The translations under genes and the position numbers were made by a program. A stretch of 64,000 nt of DNA, taken from Enoplosus armatus. Lineage: Eukaryota > Chordata > Actinopteri > Centrarchiformes > Enoplosidae. Shown piece after piece: positions 21,033 to 32,579 of the stretch (its first letter is position 1; each line of letters begins with the position of its first letter). The stretch lies in the NCBI RefSeq assembly GCF_043641665.1, contig NC_092195.1, forward strand, positions 17,442,774 to 17,506,773. The letters are read 5' to 3'. Under the pieces are notes generated by a model. It saw nothing but the letters and a program-made list of their open reading frames with translations. It was not told where the DNA came from and searched no databases.

Positions 21033-22900
21033 ACTGGACGCAAGAAAACATGAATCATGATTCATAAAAGGAAAACATTTCCTCTTTTGAACCTCTGATT
21101 GTGAGGACTAAAACATTATCAAGAGGATTTCTGAAGTTTTATCTCATTTTCAGCTACGCAAGCAGTGTTGTACAGACATTCATGGTCCCCAGAGGACGAG
21201 TCCTTCTGACTTCGGTGATCCCCTCTCTTTTCCTGTAGTGCCACCGTGAGGTTGGTATTTGTGGTTTAATGTGAGATGTATCATCATCTATCACACAGAT
21301 TGCCATTAAACTTGATCAATATTAATGTCAGGTCAAAATCTTATTTGTCCATTAATTTGTTTTTTCTGCCAAACCAAAGCCACTGCTGTGCTTTACTTTT
21401 AGTGCTAATGAACAATCTTAGCAATTACAACACGCTAAATTAAGATGGTAAAATTATACCTGCTAAACATGTTAGCATTTTCATTATGAGCATTTTAGCA
21501 TGCTTACCACCTGTTAAACAATCTCCTGAAGGAAACAAAAGTTGCTGAAAGGCTTAAACAAATCAGTAGAAATAAAACATTTTCATTCATTGCAACTCTC
21601 GCAAATAAAGACTTAAAATGTCTGAAACAGCCGGTCGTTTGTAGCACAAGTTACTCAAATAGGAGTAAATTGTTAACATGTTGGGGACTACTTTCAGCTG
21701 AGGATTTGTTGCTGTCGTGAGTATTAGGACAGTGTTTGTGGGATTGACTAAAATGAACTACAGTGCCCACTCTCACAGTGATTAAGGATCATATCACCCA
21801 GTATAACAGTGTGGTACATAGATACATAGACAATACTTGTGAGTAGGATCGACTCATTGTTCAATTCGTTGCTGATGGACTCTTGTTAGAATCAAAGATC
21901 TGAAAATCCATCGTTCACTTCCTTCAGTTTCATATACAGTCAATCCATCCACGCTGCTGAGCAGAAGTTATAAGAAGTGAGACTAACTGACCTGTCAAGC
22001 TTGAGAACCCAGGCTCTCCATCACTGTGCGGCTGTCCTGTCTGAGGCTGCAGCACTCTGGCAGCATGCTTCGCCTCCTGGAAGCAGACTGTTTGATCAGA
22101 TCACAGGACTGCACTTAATCTGCACGTCCTACTGAATATCTGCTATCTCGCCTTCAACAAGGGGAAATTTAATAAGCTTCTGGACGCAATCTTTGTTCTC
22201 CTCGCTCTCCAAACATCATCTCCCAGCAACGGCTCCAAAGCTCGGTGTGATGTAGGTGGAAATGTGTCGTCATGACTTTTTGTGTGAGAGGTCTTGACAG
22301 TGACAAAGAGAAGGGCGGATGTTGCGTCCGTCACAACATCTGACCATAGAGGAGAGAGACTATCTGTCCACAAGAGGACACAGAACTCACATTCCCCAGA
22401 TTCCCATTGAAAAAATACAACTTTTATCTTGTATTCACAACAATGCTTAAAGAAATATGCAGTGGCTATAAAGGGGAAGCTACACCTCCCTTTGTTATTG
22501 TTATTTACAGATGAGGAAGAAATGAATTCCTGGAGCCTTCATCACTTATGAGGGTTCATCTTTTTTTTTAAGCCCATTAAAAATAAAACAAAGAAAACAA
22601 AATGAGATACACATATAAATATATAAATACAATTTTAAAATAATAATAAGAAAAAAGTTAAAAATACTATTTAATGTTTACAAATCAAACCAAACAATAC
22701 AAATAAAATTTGCTTAAATGAGTCAAACAAGCAAGTTTTGGCAAAACGTGAAAACGTATTTTACACTCACTGATACACCAAAGTAACTTCAGATTAACTT
22801 CAATTGATTAATCAGCAGCTACATCTGCAGTTATTAGAGCAGAATAACATACCTGCTGTCCGTCACCAGCAGCGACATGTTTTCCAGTTCCGGCAGCCGA
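21033..22900 (-). other. ffar2: Upstream region with candidate 5' UTR exons of the ffar2/3-like gene
   Basis: On the minus strand an acceptor-like TTGCGTCCAG precedes 21033, 40 bases before the start codon. Donor-like sites follow possible noncoding exons near 21990 (TTGACAG/GTCAGTTAG) and near 22853 (GACAGCAG/GTATGTT). FFAR genes usually have a single coding exon with spliced 5' leaders, so this is plausible, but only transcript data could confirm it. The AT-rich stretch 22560-22700 shows nothing. Confidence 0.3.
21391..21510. repeat. 'gttagcatgctga' repeat, copy 2
   Basis: Shares acacgctaaattaagatggt, atacctgctaaacatgttag and cattatgagcattttagcat with the copy at 17520-17690. It lies upstream of the ffar2/3-like coding region. 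Confidence 0.5.
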
Positions 22901-24549
22901 CTGGTGTTGGCGCCCGGCTCGGTCACTGAGGATCAGACTGCCCGAGGGAGCAGATGGGTTCAGTCTGCAGCCTGTCACCCCGTCAGTTTGTATCACACCT
23001 CCTTCCAGCAGCCCCCCCCCTTCTTAAACTGTCTGTCTGCACAACAACGTTCTCCACAACTAACCTGTGATTAGTCTGCAGCATTGTGCCAAATGATCCC
23101 TGGCTGATCTGCAGGACGAACATTTCAGACACATTTAAGAGCAGATTTGTTTATCAAGTGGTTCATGTGCACGTTTGTATGAACGTTAACACAGTTTACC
23201 CACCAAGACTCAGTGTGTTTATCTTTGTTAAACTACTGTACTGCTTTCAGTACTGGAGTCTTCATCAAAATCAGCACAGGAAGTTATTCAAACACAAGGA
23301 GAATATTATTTATTTTCTTAAATTATGTTATGTTTCGTGTTCACTTTGCCAGGTTGTAGAATAACAGGATATATCTCAAAATATCTTCATACTGAAGTTT
23401 TTGTTTTATGACACACTTTTCTCTGACGTTTAAGGAAACAAAAAAACTTTTTAACTTTAGGTTTTCATTTATTTTGTATAACACTTGATGTATACTTAGA
23501 TATAAGATGTCCACGATGACAGATTACAATTATTTAGCAAATTATTTGAACAGTGATGATGCTGTGCTGAGAAGTTTGTATCAAAATTACATTTATCAAT
23601 CTTTAACTTCAATGATTTACTGAAAGTTGGTTTTTATTTCCAAAATTAAATACTTTTGATGTCATTGACTTCGTCCTGTAGTGGCATGTATGTGTGTGTG
23701 TTATAGCCAACAGGAAGTTAGAAATATCAATCAAAAGTATTTTGAAAATGTCTTTATTCTTTAACAGACAACCTACACGACACACTTGAAAACATCATAC
23801 TTTATTTTGAAGGACATTTTAGAGACATTTTATTATTAAACAGACTTCATTGAGAAAGCTCAGAAACCAGTCAATTAATGCACAAACAGATATTAATTAA
23901 AATGTAGAATTAATTGTTGATAAACCTTTATAACATTAACAATCTGCTCCCTTCAGGTGTGACAGTGAGCCAGTTCCCTGACACTGAAACACAAATGAAA
24001 TGCAGCCATAATTGAGGATATTAGTTGCATCTGTGTTCCACAAGTCTAAATATCTGCCATGGGAAAGTTGTGCTCACAGCTCGTCTTGGGTTTAGTCCAC
24101 TGAAAACACAAGAGATTCCCCTTGAACTGACAGACACCAGATGGAGCCATTTGTCACCAAAACGAATTGTCTGACGTAAAGTTCAACACTGTTTTCCACT
24201 GACTGCGTTTGAAAAGCAACTCTTCTTCCATTTCAACGATGAGCAGTTTCCTTGGCCAAAAACATGGATTTCCACGTCTCCTAAAGGTTCCTATTTACTG
24301 ACGAGTTGGCAACACCTTTGGCCATTCCCAGAATACGAAACACTCGTGGGAAAAAGTGCATAATGAGTCACTTTCTATCATCAGGAAAGATGCTGACATA
24401 ACATGACAGACAGCCTCATTTTGTAGATCAGCAGCGGTGATTCTAGATTTTCTGGGGCTCAAAGGACGTCTTCTGTCAGACTGTCCATGAATGTTTTTAT
24501 CCTATTATTACTTTTCCCAAAGTCCCTGAAGTCTCCGCCCACCGTGACC
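22901..24549. other. Interval between the two FFAR genes
   Basis: No exon recognised. Minus-strand AATAAA hexamers at 23829-23834, 23801-23806 and 23753-23758 probably mark the 3' end of the ffar1-like transcript, giving a 3' UTR of roughly 700-800 bases. The rest is AT-rich with nothing identified. Confidence 0.5.
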
Positions 24550-25551
24550 TCACTCCTGACTTACTTTAGTCACCTCCGCTCCCGCCTGGCTCCTCTCAGT
24601 TAGTGTAGGTGGTGCTCGGACATTTGCAACACCGTTGGCGCTATGACATCGATGGCGACACCCCTCAATGCGGCTGAACTGGCTTTGCCGTCCACATACT
24701 CTTCCCATGACCCCCCTCGATACAGCTGGCGACAGCATCAGCATGACAACAGGCTCCAGGAAAACGTTGCAGGAGCTCGTCAGCATGGCGTACGTCCTCC
24801 ACTCGACGTTTTCCTTCAACACAAACCCGACAACGTGCGAGGCGTTGTAGGGTGCATAGCACACCACAAACACCGCCAGCGTGGACAGCGCAACAGTCAG
24901 GACTCTTCTCTTCCCCATCGGGCGCAGATTTGAGCGCCACACCAGAGTGACGCAGCGCAGCGTGCAAAAGGACGTCACAATAAGAGGCAGGAGAAACAAG
25001 ACGATGGCCATCTCCAGGCGTAGAGGCAGAAGAACAGCCAGCTGGGAGGCGTTGAAGTGGTCATAGCAGACTGAGGTGTCATCCTGAACGGAGACAAAGT
25101 GAGCCCCTCCTTCAGCCACCAGGCCGAAACTGAGGTGAAGGAGCACCAAGGCCCACAAGGCAGCGCTGATGAAGCAAGAGATCCGAGCACGGCGGTATCT
25201 CTTGTAGATGATTGGGAATGCGATGCTGAGGTAGCGGCCCGCCGTCACAGCGGTGATGAACAGGCAGCTGCCATACAGCGACGAGAAGAGGAAGAAGCTG
25301 TAGACGGGGCAGACGGGTGCTGGCAGCCTCCAGTCCTGAAGCAAAGTCTCCAGAGCCTTGACGGGCAGCCAGGCCACGAGCACCAGGTTGGCCAGGCACA
25401 GGTTGAGGGCGTAGACCACGTTGGGTGTGGCGCCATGCTTGCAGGCCTTGCGCACATACACGAACAGGACCAGCAGGTTGGCGGGAAGACCCAGCAGAAA
25501 GGTGAAGGTGTAGACAGAGAGAGCGACGCAATCCTCGTTAGTCACCTGCAT
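24550..25551 (-). CDS. ffar1: Free fatty acid receptor 1-like GPCR (intronless)
   Basis: Class A GPCR, 333 residues, in tandem with the ffar2/3-like gene and on the same strand; FFAR1 family members sense long-chain fatty acids at the plasma membrane. FFAR1 affinity comes from VVYALNLCLANLVLV and LPVKALETL in TM2, TAGRYLSIAFP (GRY in place of DRY, as in human FFAR1) and ALWALVLLHLSFGLV in TM4. The carboxylate-binding arginines are present in LPLRLEMAIVLF (TM5) and VEWRTYAML (TM7). Cysteines in APVCPVY and TSVCYDHF can form the extracellular disulfide; FNASQ is a sequon. Unlike human FFAR1, which has ASN-N-VAS, TM6 reads PYNASHVVGF with a His as in FFAR2/3. TM7 has LEPVVMLML in place of DPxxY. 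The C-tail is about 50 residues. Start is the first in-frame ATG; stop TGA at 24552-24550. Confidence 0.9.
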   Translation of the reverse strand: MQVTNEDCVALSVYTFTFLLGLPANLLVLFVYVRKACKHGATPNVVYALNLCLANLVLVAWLPVKALETLLQDWRLPAPVCPVYSFFLFSSLYGSCLFITAVTAGRYLSIAFPIIYKRYRRARISCFISAALWALVLLHLSFGLVAEGGAHFVSVQDDTSVCYDHFNASQLAVLLPLRLEMAIVLFLLPLIVTSFCTLRCVTLVWRSNLRPMGKRRVLTVALSTLAVFVVCYAPYNASHVVGFVLKENVEWRTYAMLTSSCNVFLEPVVMLMLSPAVSRGVMGRVCGRQSQFSRIEGCRHRCHSANGVANVRAPPTLTERSQAGAEVTKVSQE

Positions 25552-28393
25552 GTCTTCGGTTTAGGACGTGGACGTAGGGAGTCCAGCCAAAAGGTAGCAC
25601 TGCCTCCAATGTACCATGACAAGGACAAAGCTTCAAACTAACTCAAGCTCACAGGAAAGTCTCGACTAAAAGAAGCAAACAAACAGTCGGGTTGTCCTTG
25701 TGTCCTCTCCATTTATAGACCACATCTTTTAAAAGACAGATTCTCCATTCGTGGCACCAATGTCCTTTTCCAACGAGAGCTGCTGTGGTGCCAGGTTTCT
25801 CCCTCCGTTGTGTTTCGACTCAGCTCTGACACACAGGCAACATCTCTGAGACAGGTGGGGGGGGGAAGAGGCGGTGGCCACAAAGGTGCTGATGCACGTG
25901 GGCAAGAAGGGGGCGAGGTGCACACGACATCATGACAGAGATCCAGATAAGGAGACGCATCCAGTCATGCAGAAGTAGGGGGGCATTTAGCAGGCACCAG
26001 GCTGCCTTAATTGCCCTCTCAGTGGAGGGTAACAGACAGGTAGCATCTGGGCCCTTAAGTCAAATGATTCAGAATAATTCAGCGTGTCAGGAAGCACATG
26101 GCCATTCCCTTAAAGCCGAGGCTGTCTAAATGAACTGGAGGGCCGGGCAGTAAAGTCATAAATGTGCTGAAGTTGATGGTCGATGCGAGGACAGGATGGG
26201 TTGGGCTTTGGGGAAACGGTGACATGTTTGTGGCATGATGGCACTTCTCACAGTTTTATGGCGGAGAATGAGTTCTTTAGTGTGTGTTTGTGTGAGAGAA
26301 GAGTGGGTGTGCCATGCAAAAGGCTTTTGGTGAAGCAAATGGAGCAGAAAATCCCTGTGACTTGTTGCAGAGGCATTTTATTAGAGCAGAATGAATAACA
26401 AAACAAATACCAAGAAACATCTTTCCAAGAAAACCCCTGCAGCAGTTCAAAACATGACTGCTAGCTGCTTGATTAATGTAGTGATCCGCTGTTCAAAACA
26501 CTCGTGTGTACAGTTACTCTCCTGATCCATGTTGGTTTTTTCAGGAAGCCTCAGGAGGTTGCAGTGGCTGTTTCTAACATGAGGGCCGTTTAATTAGTCC
26601 CATTTAAATGGTCAATCACAAAAGCTCGGGCTTTTAAGGATATTGGTGTGATTGTCTCAATAACTACTTTTGCTCATATTGAAAAAAGGCAAGAATCCCA
26701 CAGTGATCTCCATTGTTCTTATCTCAAGAACCAAACCCTTAAACCTGCAGCCACTTGGGGGCAGCAGGAACAAGTTGTGAACATCTTTTCAACACCTTTC
26801 GAGTTGATACGGTGAACTTGTTGGCAAACAGTTGCTTATTTACACATCCAGCGGTTACGGAGCAACGCCTTCATTCATTCGGATTCGTGTTTGTGTCCAC
26901 CTGATGATTGTAGGTCCAATATTCACTCTCTTTCAGCTCTGATTTTGGTCTCTACCAACTCCTGAGGTAAATATCTGTCTCTTTAGCTGCTCAGTGCTCC
27001 ACTATGTTCACCTGCTAGTTGCTAACTGTGTCTGTCTGCTGTTTGGTGCTGAGCAGGTAGCGTCCAGTGGGTTTTTAGAGGCTTTTAGCTGAAAACGAAA
27101 CAGTAAATCTGCGGGCCGGACAGATAAACGATGAGCTGAAACTCAATATAAAGCTCTGTAAAGCCGAGAGGAGCTGCAGATTCAGGCGATAGTTCTCTGT
27201 AGGTTCATCACCACGAGCGACTCCTTTCACATTGTCTCACTGGTTACAGTTAGTAATGTGTCTTGAACCATTTCCTCAGGTGATTTCCTAAGGTCACACT
27301 TCCAAGCACCAACTTTATCTCAAACTTCTTGAGCTCACTGTATTATCCTTATGTGGTTTAGTGAAAAAAAAAGAGAGTTTATTTTGGGGGTCCATAATTT
27401 AAAATAATTAGTGTGCTTGCCTTCAGCGATGCACATTCTTGTTTCTTGATCATTTCCTTACTAGTTTCCTGGAAAGAACTATGTTTTATGGTACTAATTA
27501 TAGGGGAAAAAGACAGTGCTTAATTGGTACTCTTTCAATTAATTGATTCTAATCAATTACGAGCATAACCTCAAGTCTTTTAATCACAGCAGTCTACAGG
27601 AAAGCATCAAATTGTATTATACTGAGAAGATCCCACTTTCTAACCTTTCAGAGACGAGACACAAACCAAACATTTCTTAAAAACAGATCTTTCTCTCGCG
27701 TCTAAATCCTCATAAAAATGCAGCAACTAACACAAACACATCCATTTGAAGACGCTACGACTGCGGCAGGTGAGAGTTACGAGGGTTTATTGTCTAAGGG
27801 ACCGTGTTTAGTGCCTGTTTACCAGGTTTTTTTTATCTAAACTGCGCATACTGTGTGAGTCAAAGTTCACGTCATTATCGCCGTCTTCATGCTCCAAACA
27901 GCATCAGTTGATCAAACAATACGACGAGGCCAAACAAAGAAAAAAGTAATGACCTTAACAGACATGAACGTGACCGCTTCCACTCGCGAATTGTTGTACG
28001 CAATCACTAAATTCTAAAAAAAAGACAAATTCATAATTAATTCAGATGCTAGAAATATCTTCATGACATTAAGACTATAGGAAACAAGCAAAAAATGCAA
28101 ATTTTAAACATAATTTGGATGTTTTTTTGTTTAACACACACACAACTAAAAGCAGATTAATCAAACAAAAGGTCCAGACAGGTCAGAAGAAGATTTTTTG
28201 CAAGAGGACGACAGCTCTTGTTGAAATAAATAAATAAAATACAGGAAAGTGGGGATGATTAATGAATTTAAGACTGGACAGAACATTTCAGTGTCATGTC
28301 CATTGCTTGTTTACGTTTAAAACCATGAAGTGAAAGCTAAAAACGAATGAATCATCCTAATATATGTTTTGAGCTGTATCCCTTCTCTTCGTC
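25552..28393. other. Intergenic, upstream of ffar1-like and downstream of tekt2
   Basis: Probably contains the ffar1-like promoter (25.6-26.4 kb, no motif singled out) and the tekt2 3' UTR. A minus-strand AATAAA at 27786-27791 is the nearest candidate tekt2 poly(A) signal. The repeat at 26740-27260 lies between. No other gene seen. Confidence 0.5.
26740..27260. repeat. Interspersed repeat, copy 2, downstream of tekt2
   Basis: Longer copy of the element at 2895-3250, with the same block order: cacttgggggcagcag, tttagctgctcagtgctcc, actatgttcacctgc, ctgtttggtgctgagcag, gtttttagaggc, gcgactcctttcacattg. It carries no ORF of note. Confidence 0.6.
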
Positions 28394-31370
28394 TTACTGA
28401 GCCAGCAGTTGCAGGTTGCTCCTCCCACTGGAGTTAGTGAGCGGGACCAGCAGCACCGGGGTTTTATCAGTGCACGAGGTGGTTGCGAGGCGGGTACGGG
28501 TGTTCATGCTTCGTTGTTCCAGAGACAGAGCTTCCTGTTTTCTGGAAAGATCCTGCAACATGCGAGAGTGGTGGAGCTTCATCCTCTGCAGGGAGTGCCT
28601 GAGTGAGAACAGGACGGGAGAAACAAGCAGGGGTTTCTTTCCTCTCTGGTATTCACAACACGACATTTACTTCTGTGGCTTCTTATCATTTCAATTAGCT
28701 GTGTTTAAACCATCACTATGTTCACTGCATAGTGAAGAGTAAAGACAATATTCCTAAATGTGAGAGACATATTTTTTATGCCATATACTCCCTGATTACC
28801 TTTATTATTTTTTGTGTCTTTTGACGTAAACTTTTTTGCAGCTGAAGAACCAGAACATAAAAATGTGGATAAACTATTAAATCCACTTGGTGATCACAGC
28901 AGCAAAACTCTGACTCACTGAGCCTCAGACAGCTTCCGTTTCAGAGCCATGATTGTGGCCTCCAGCTGATGGACTTCATTAACGAGGCCGTGCTGCACCT
29001 GCAAACAAACAGGAAGGAAGAGATCAGTCAGGACCAAGGTTATTAAAATAACCCTGACCTACTTCCACCGATGCTGCCAATATCTGATATTCCACAGTAT
29101 GTGCTTTATTTAAACCTCGTCTCTGCACAGGTCCATGCCAGATCTGTTGGTCCTGTTCTCCAGTCTGGTGTGAGCCAGTTTCAGGCAGGCCGTCTTCGCC
29201 TGCAGATCTGCATCCAGCCTGTGGATGTCGCTCTCCATTTCTGCCATTTCATCTTCAGTCTACAGGCAGATGTACACACAGTCAACACTTTACTATAAAC
29301 AATCTCTTGCCCTCTAGGAAATTGGCTGGATGAAGACGTTTGACTGCTTGTGTGCTAAAAACTGTAAAACTGTAACCTGCAGTTGAAAAGATAAATACCT
29401 GACATTAGAAGATAGTAGATATCTTACATTTCTTATTTGCCACTCCAGCTCATCGCGGGCCTGCTCTTCATGGTGATTACGCTTACGGAGAGCAAACTCT
29501 GTGGCCCTGCGCTGAGTGTCCAACTCATTCTGCAGCTAAGAAACAGAGAATAGAGAGAGAATTTCCTGTATCTTACACTGCTGACCACAGAAGAAATGAG
29601 AGCAAGATTGGTGCACAATATCCCCAGACTGTCAGGACAACATGAGTTAAACAAATCATATTTCATACAATCATACAAGTCATATTAAAGGACAATACTA
29701 CAAATGCACAAGTAACCTTTTGAACCTTAAGTGGCATATATTTGCACTACAAATACTATACAGGCAGGTGTAGTTACATACACACACACACCTGGGCTCG
29801 GGTGAGACTCATGTCCTCCCTCCTTTGCTGGGACACCTGCATGGCCTCCTGGGCACGAGCCACATTATACTGGCTGAACTGGAGCCACTCCTGGGGGGTG
29901 GAGGAACTACAACAATGACAACATTTGTACACTTTACTTAACGAGGCCTGAGTTAACCAGGAAAGCTGAACAATTAAGTATTATTCTACTGTATTCTGCT
30001 TAAAGGATTACACCGGGATGTATTGTGCAATGAGAAACTTCTTATGAGTCAAAATCCCATCAATAAGTAATGTAAGAGTTTGAACGTTTCAGCTATCAAT
30101 CAAAGTTTTAGCAAAATGGTTAAAATGCGGATGTAAACTTCTAAAACAAAAACTACCACTGTGTATTAATTTCATGCACACCCTCATCCCAAGATTACCC
30201 TGATGGTATGCGAGTTGGGTTGGTCTTCAGGGAGATCTGAGGTGACTTTACTGTAAGTGACAGGCAGGACATATCAATGTCCAGGGCGTCCATCTTATTC
30301 TGGAGGTCAGAGGTCAGCTGGTGCCGAGCCTCCTGCAAAACACTGGGAACAAGAACAAAGAAAGATGGTCAGAGAAAAAGCAAAAACAGAAAATGGTGCC
30401 TCTGCAATTTACTTTGCATCGCACCGTAGCGTCCCTCACCACAGTTGCTCGAAGGCTTGGTCTACGTGCTGCTGCAGAACTTGCTGCACTCTTTCAATCA
30501 GCTCCGCTTCTTTTTTCAGCTGCTCGTCTACGGGGTCAGTGACAAGCTCGAACCCTCGCCGCCCGTCCCTCAGTGTCAGGCATTCGCTGCTGACCTCCAG
30601 GGGAACGGCAGTCGCAGCCAGGGCCTGCTCGGTTTGCTCTTTAGACTGTCCCAACACACATCAAGGCTGAGGTCACTTCACTGTCAGACTCAAGCAGTGA
30701 AGTTTGTAAGAATAGGACAAAGTAACACCTACGTGCTCACAAGTAAGTTATCTATTGAAGGACTTTCTCTTTAAATTTTAAATTGAATGATTCGGAGAAT
30801 ATTAATACTTACACACAGATACATTCAGTCAGGTATAAAAGTACTTATGTGTCTGACACTTAACAAAAGGCTGCCATCTTTGTGCTACAATGAATATAAA
30901 ATGAGACATGTTTTTGGACAAATCACCAGGGTCAGAGCCTCCATCTCTTCATCCACTTTCTGTGCGCAGGTTTCTAATGCCTCTTTCCACCGGGCAACAT
31001 CCCAAACCCGGTCACTCAACCTGCGAGAGGTATCGCTTTCATCCCAGGTTGTCTACAGAGAAAAGGTGCAAGAAAATGACTGAGGGGAGGTTGATAAAAT
31101 GTGGACAGGAATATGTGGACAATGCATGGTGTTATGGAACATTCTTCATCCTGTGCAGTGTGACACTGACTGTCACTAGCTTTCTGGCAGACATCCTTAC
31201 ATACAAGAACCCACCTTACAGTTGGTCTCGTTGCGTAGCGACCTCCCTTCCTGCCGGATCCCATTAGAAACATATCGCTCATGTTGTGCTGTGCCAGTCA
31301 GCTGGTGGTTGTTGCTGTACCACTCTGACACACTGCGGCGCAGGCCAGGCTTTGCAGGAAGTGCAGACAT
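28394..31370 (-). CDS. tekt2: Tektin-2
   Basis: Filament protein of ciliary and flagellar doublet microtubules, needed for sperm and motile-cilium axonemes. Nine coding exons on the minus strand: 31370-31215, 31052-30927, 30645-30440, 30342-30199, 29906-29792, 29535-29428, 29259-29116, 28998-28919, 28598-28394, giving 427 residues against 430 in human. Recognised by the N-terminal WYSNNHQLTGTAQHERYVS, GIRQEGRSLRNETNCKTTWD, ECLTLRDGRRGFELVTDPV, QAFEQLCVLQEARHQL, RRATEFALRKR and the EVHQLEATIMALKRKL coiled coil near the C terminus. Nearly the whole protein is heptad-rich helix. The tektin nonapeptide, usually RPNVELCRD, reads RSGMDLCRD (codons 29145-29119). A noncoding first exon is inferred from the acceptor just upstream of the ATG and the donor at 32428. 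Linkage to ago3 matches human AGO3-TEKT2 on 1p34. Confidence 0.95.
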
Positions 31371-31476
31371 CCTACTGTTGCAGAAACAATCAAACATCCA
31401 AATCACTTGCCAAGCACAAGTTATATGTGCAGGATTTGTTTCAGTGACACTCAGGAGCATATTGATACCCTTGAGG

Positions 31477-31480
<4 letters not shown>

Positions 31481-31508
<28 letters not shown>
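31481..31508. repeat. (CA)n microsatellite
   Basis: About 14 CA units just upstream of the tekt2 start codon exon, in the inferred first intron. Confidence 0.9.
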
Positions 31509-31512
<4 letters not shown>

Positions 31513-31844
31513 AGTGGTACAAGTCCAACAGAGCCCCTATAACATGCAGCACAAATACACAGTGACAGATAATGCAGCATAAACTGCATTAGTAGTCAAT
31601 ATACACACACCTGTTTTCAAACGTTATTAACAACTGAGTTTCCTTTATCATGATGCTACTTTTAAAAGAGGGTCCTTTCAAAGAGGAAGTATTTGGCCCT
31701 TGACAGTAAACGTCACACATCATCATTTCCTCTGCACAGTCTGACCCAGAAAACAACCAGTTGACAAGTTGATGTATGAAGATAACTTACAAAGTGAAGT
31801 GGGGGAAACCTGAATTACACTTAGACAAGAACTACACTTTAATT

Positions 31845-32000
31845 GAGCATTTCCATTTTGTGGGACTGTATACTTGTACTTCACTACAATTCTTCTAATG
31901 GAAATATTATTTGGTTATTTGGTGGTTAATAGTATTTAATCAGTTTATTTGCAGATTAAGCTTTTACATAACACATGACTGAGTCAAAATGCATAAAACC
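31845..32000. repeat. Fish dispersed repeat fragment in tekt2 first intron
   Basis: Contains gagcatttccattttgtggg, ctgtatacttgtacttcact, ggaaatatta and tttgcagattaagcttttac, characteristic of the 'tacttgtacttcactac' dispersed repeat. A more complete relative lies at 53160-53690. Confidence 0.5.
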
Positions 32001-32428
32001 CAACAGTGTATTAAGTCATACTTAGCATCACCTGGACAGCAGGAGGTCGGTCATCAGTTGGAATAATATCATTCAATATATTGATTTTGTATGACAAACA
32101 TTTGACTCAGAAGTGAGTGTTGTGTTACCATACCATAGATGCACATTTCATGTATATTTAACAAGGTATACGCTTGAGTGCAGGATCTTAACTTAATGGG
32201 CTGTTGGAGGTTTGCCTTCACAGCTAGCGGTGAAGCAACTTACGGCAGCTATATTAACCTGACAGACATGAGAGGGATCTCTCTTTGAAGCAGTAGGGTC
32301 AAATCACTCAGACCAGCAACCTCCCAGAACACGAAGCTTCTCAAACTAGTCACCGCTGCTGTTTACGAAGCGCCGTCTCAAACAACGCGACAAGTTTAAA
32401 TCTCATCTCAAAGTTGGATTTTACTCAC

Positions 32429-32460
32429 CGGAATTCTAGAACGTTCAGTGAGTCAGGCGC
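32429..32460 (-). other. tekt2: Candidate tekt2 noncoding exon 1 (3' edge)
   Basis: On the minus strand AGAATTCCG/GTGAGTAAA is a strong donor with the exon edge at 32429. The matching acceptor TTTCTGCAACAG lies a few bases before the coding ATG at 31370. The 5' edge shown is nominal: the transcription start is not visible, but should lie between here and the X-boxes at 32495-32525. Confidence 0.45.
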
Positions 32461-32494
32461 GTGCAGGTCTCCTGTAGCAACAACTAGTCGGGCC

Positions 32495-32507
32495 GTCACC
32501 TGGCAAC
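32495..32507. promoter_or_regulatory. tekt2: RFX X-box motif 1 in tekt2 promoter
   Basis: GTCACC-T-GGCAAC fits the X-box layout (RYYNYY, 1-3 spacer, RRNRAC) bound by RFX factors, which with FOXJ1 drive motile-cilia genes. It lies about 65 bases upstream of the inferred first-exon donor of tekt2. Confidence 0.65.
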
Positions 32508-32512
32508 GGGCC

Positions 32513-32525
32513 GTCACCAGGCAAC
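32513..32525. promoter_or_regulatory. tekt2: RFX X-box motif 2 in tekt2 promoter
   Basis: GTCACC-A-GGCAAC, a second full X-box exactly 18 bases after the first. It is part of an 18-base tandem duplication (unit gggccgtcaccnggcaac, about 32490-32530). A weaker third site, ATACC-GT-GGCAAC, lies at 32567-32579. Confidence 0.65.
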
Positions 32526-32579
32526 GGGCCGACACAACGTTCGAATGAAACATTTAAATAATTAAAATACCGTGGCAAC

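Noticed and set aside
25099..25641. Long plus-strand open frame of 180 codons
   Set aside because: It lies opposite the ffar1-like gene; it is a shadow of GC-rich coding sequence and has no family resemblance.
30257..30774. Plus-strand open frames of 109-137 codons
   Set aside because: Opposite-strand shadows of tekt2 exons 3 and 4.
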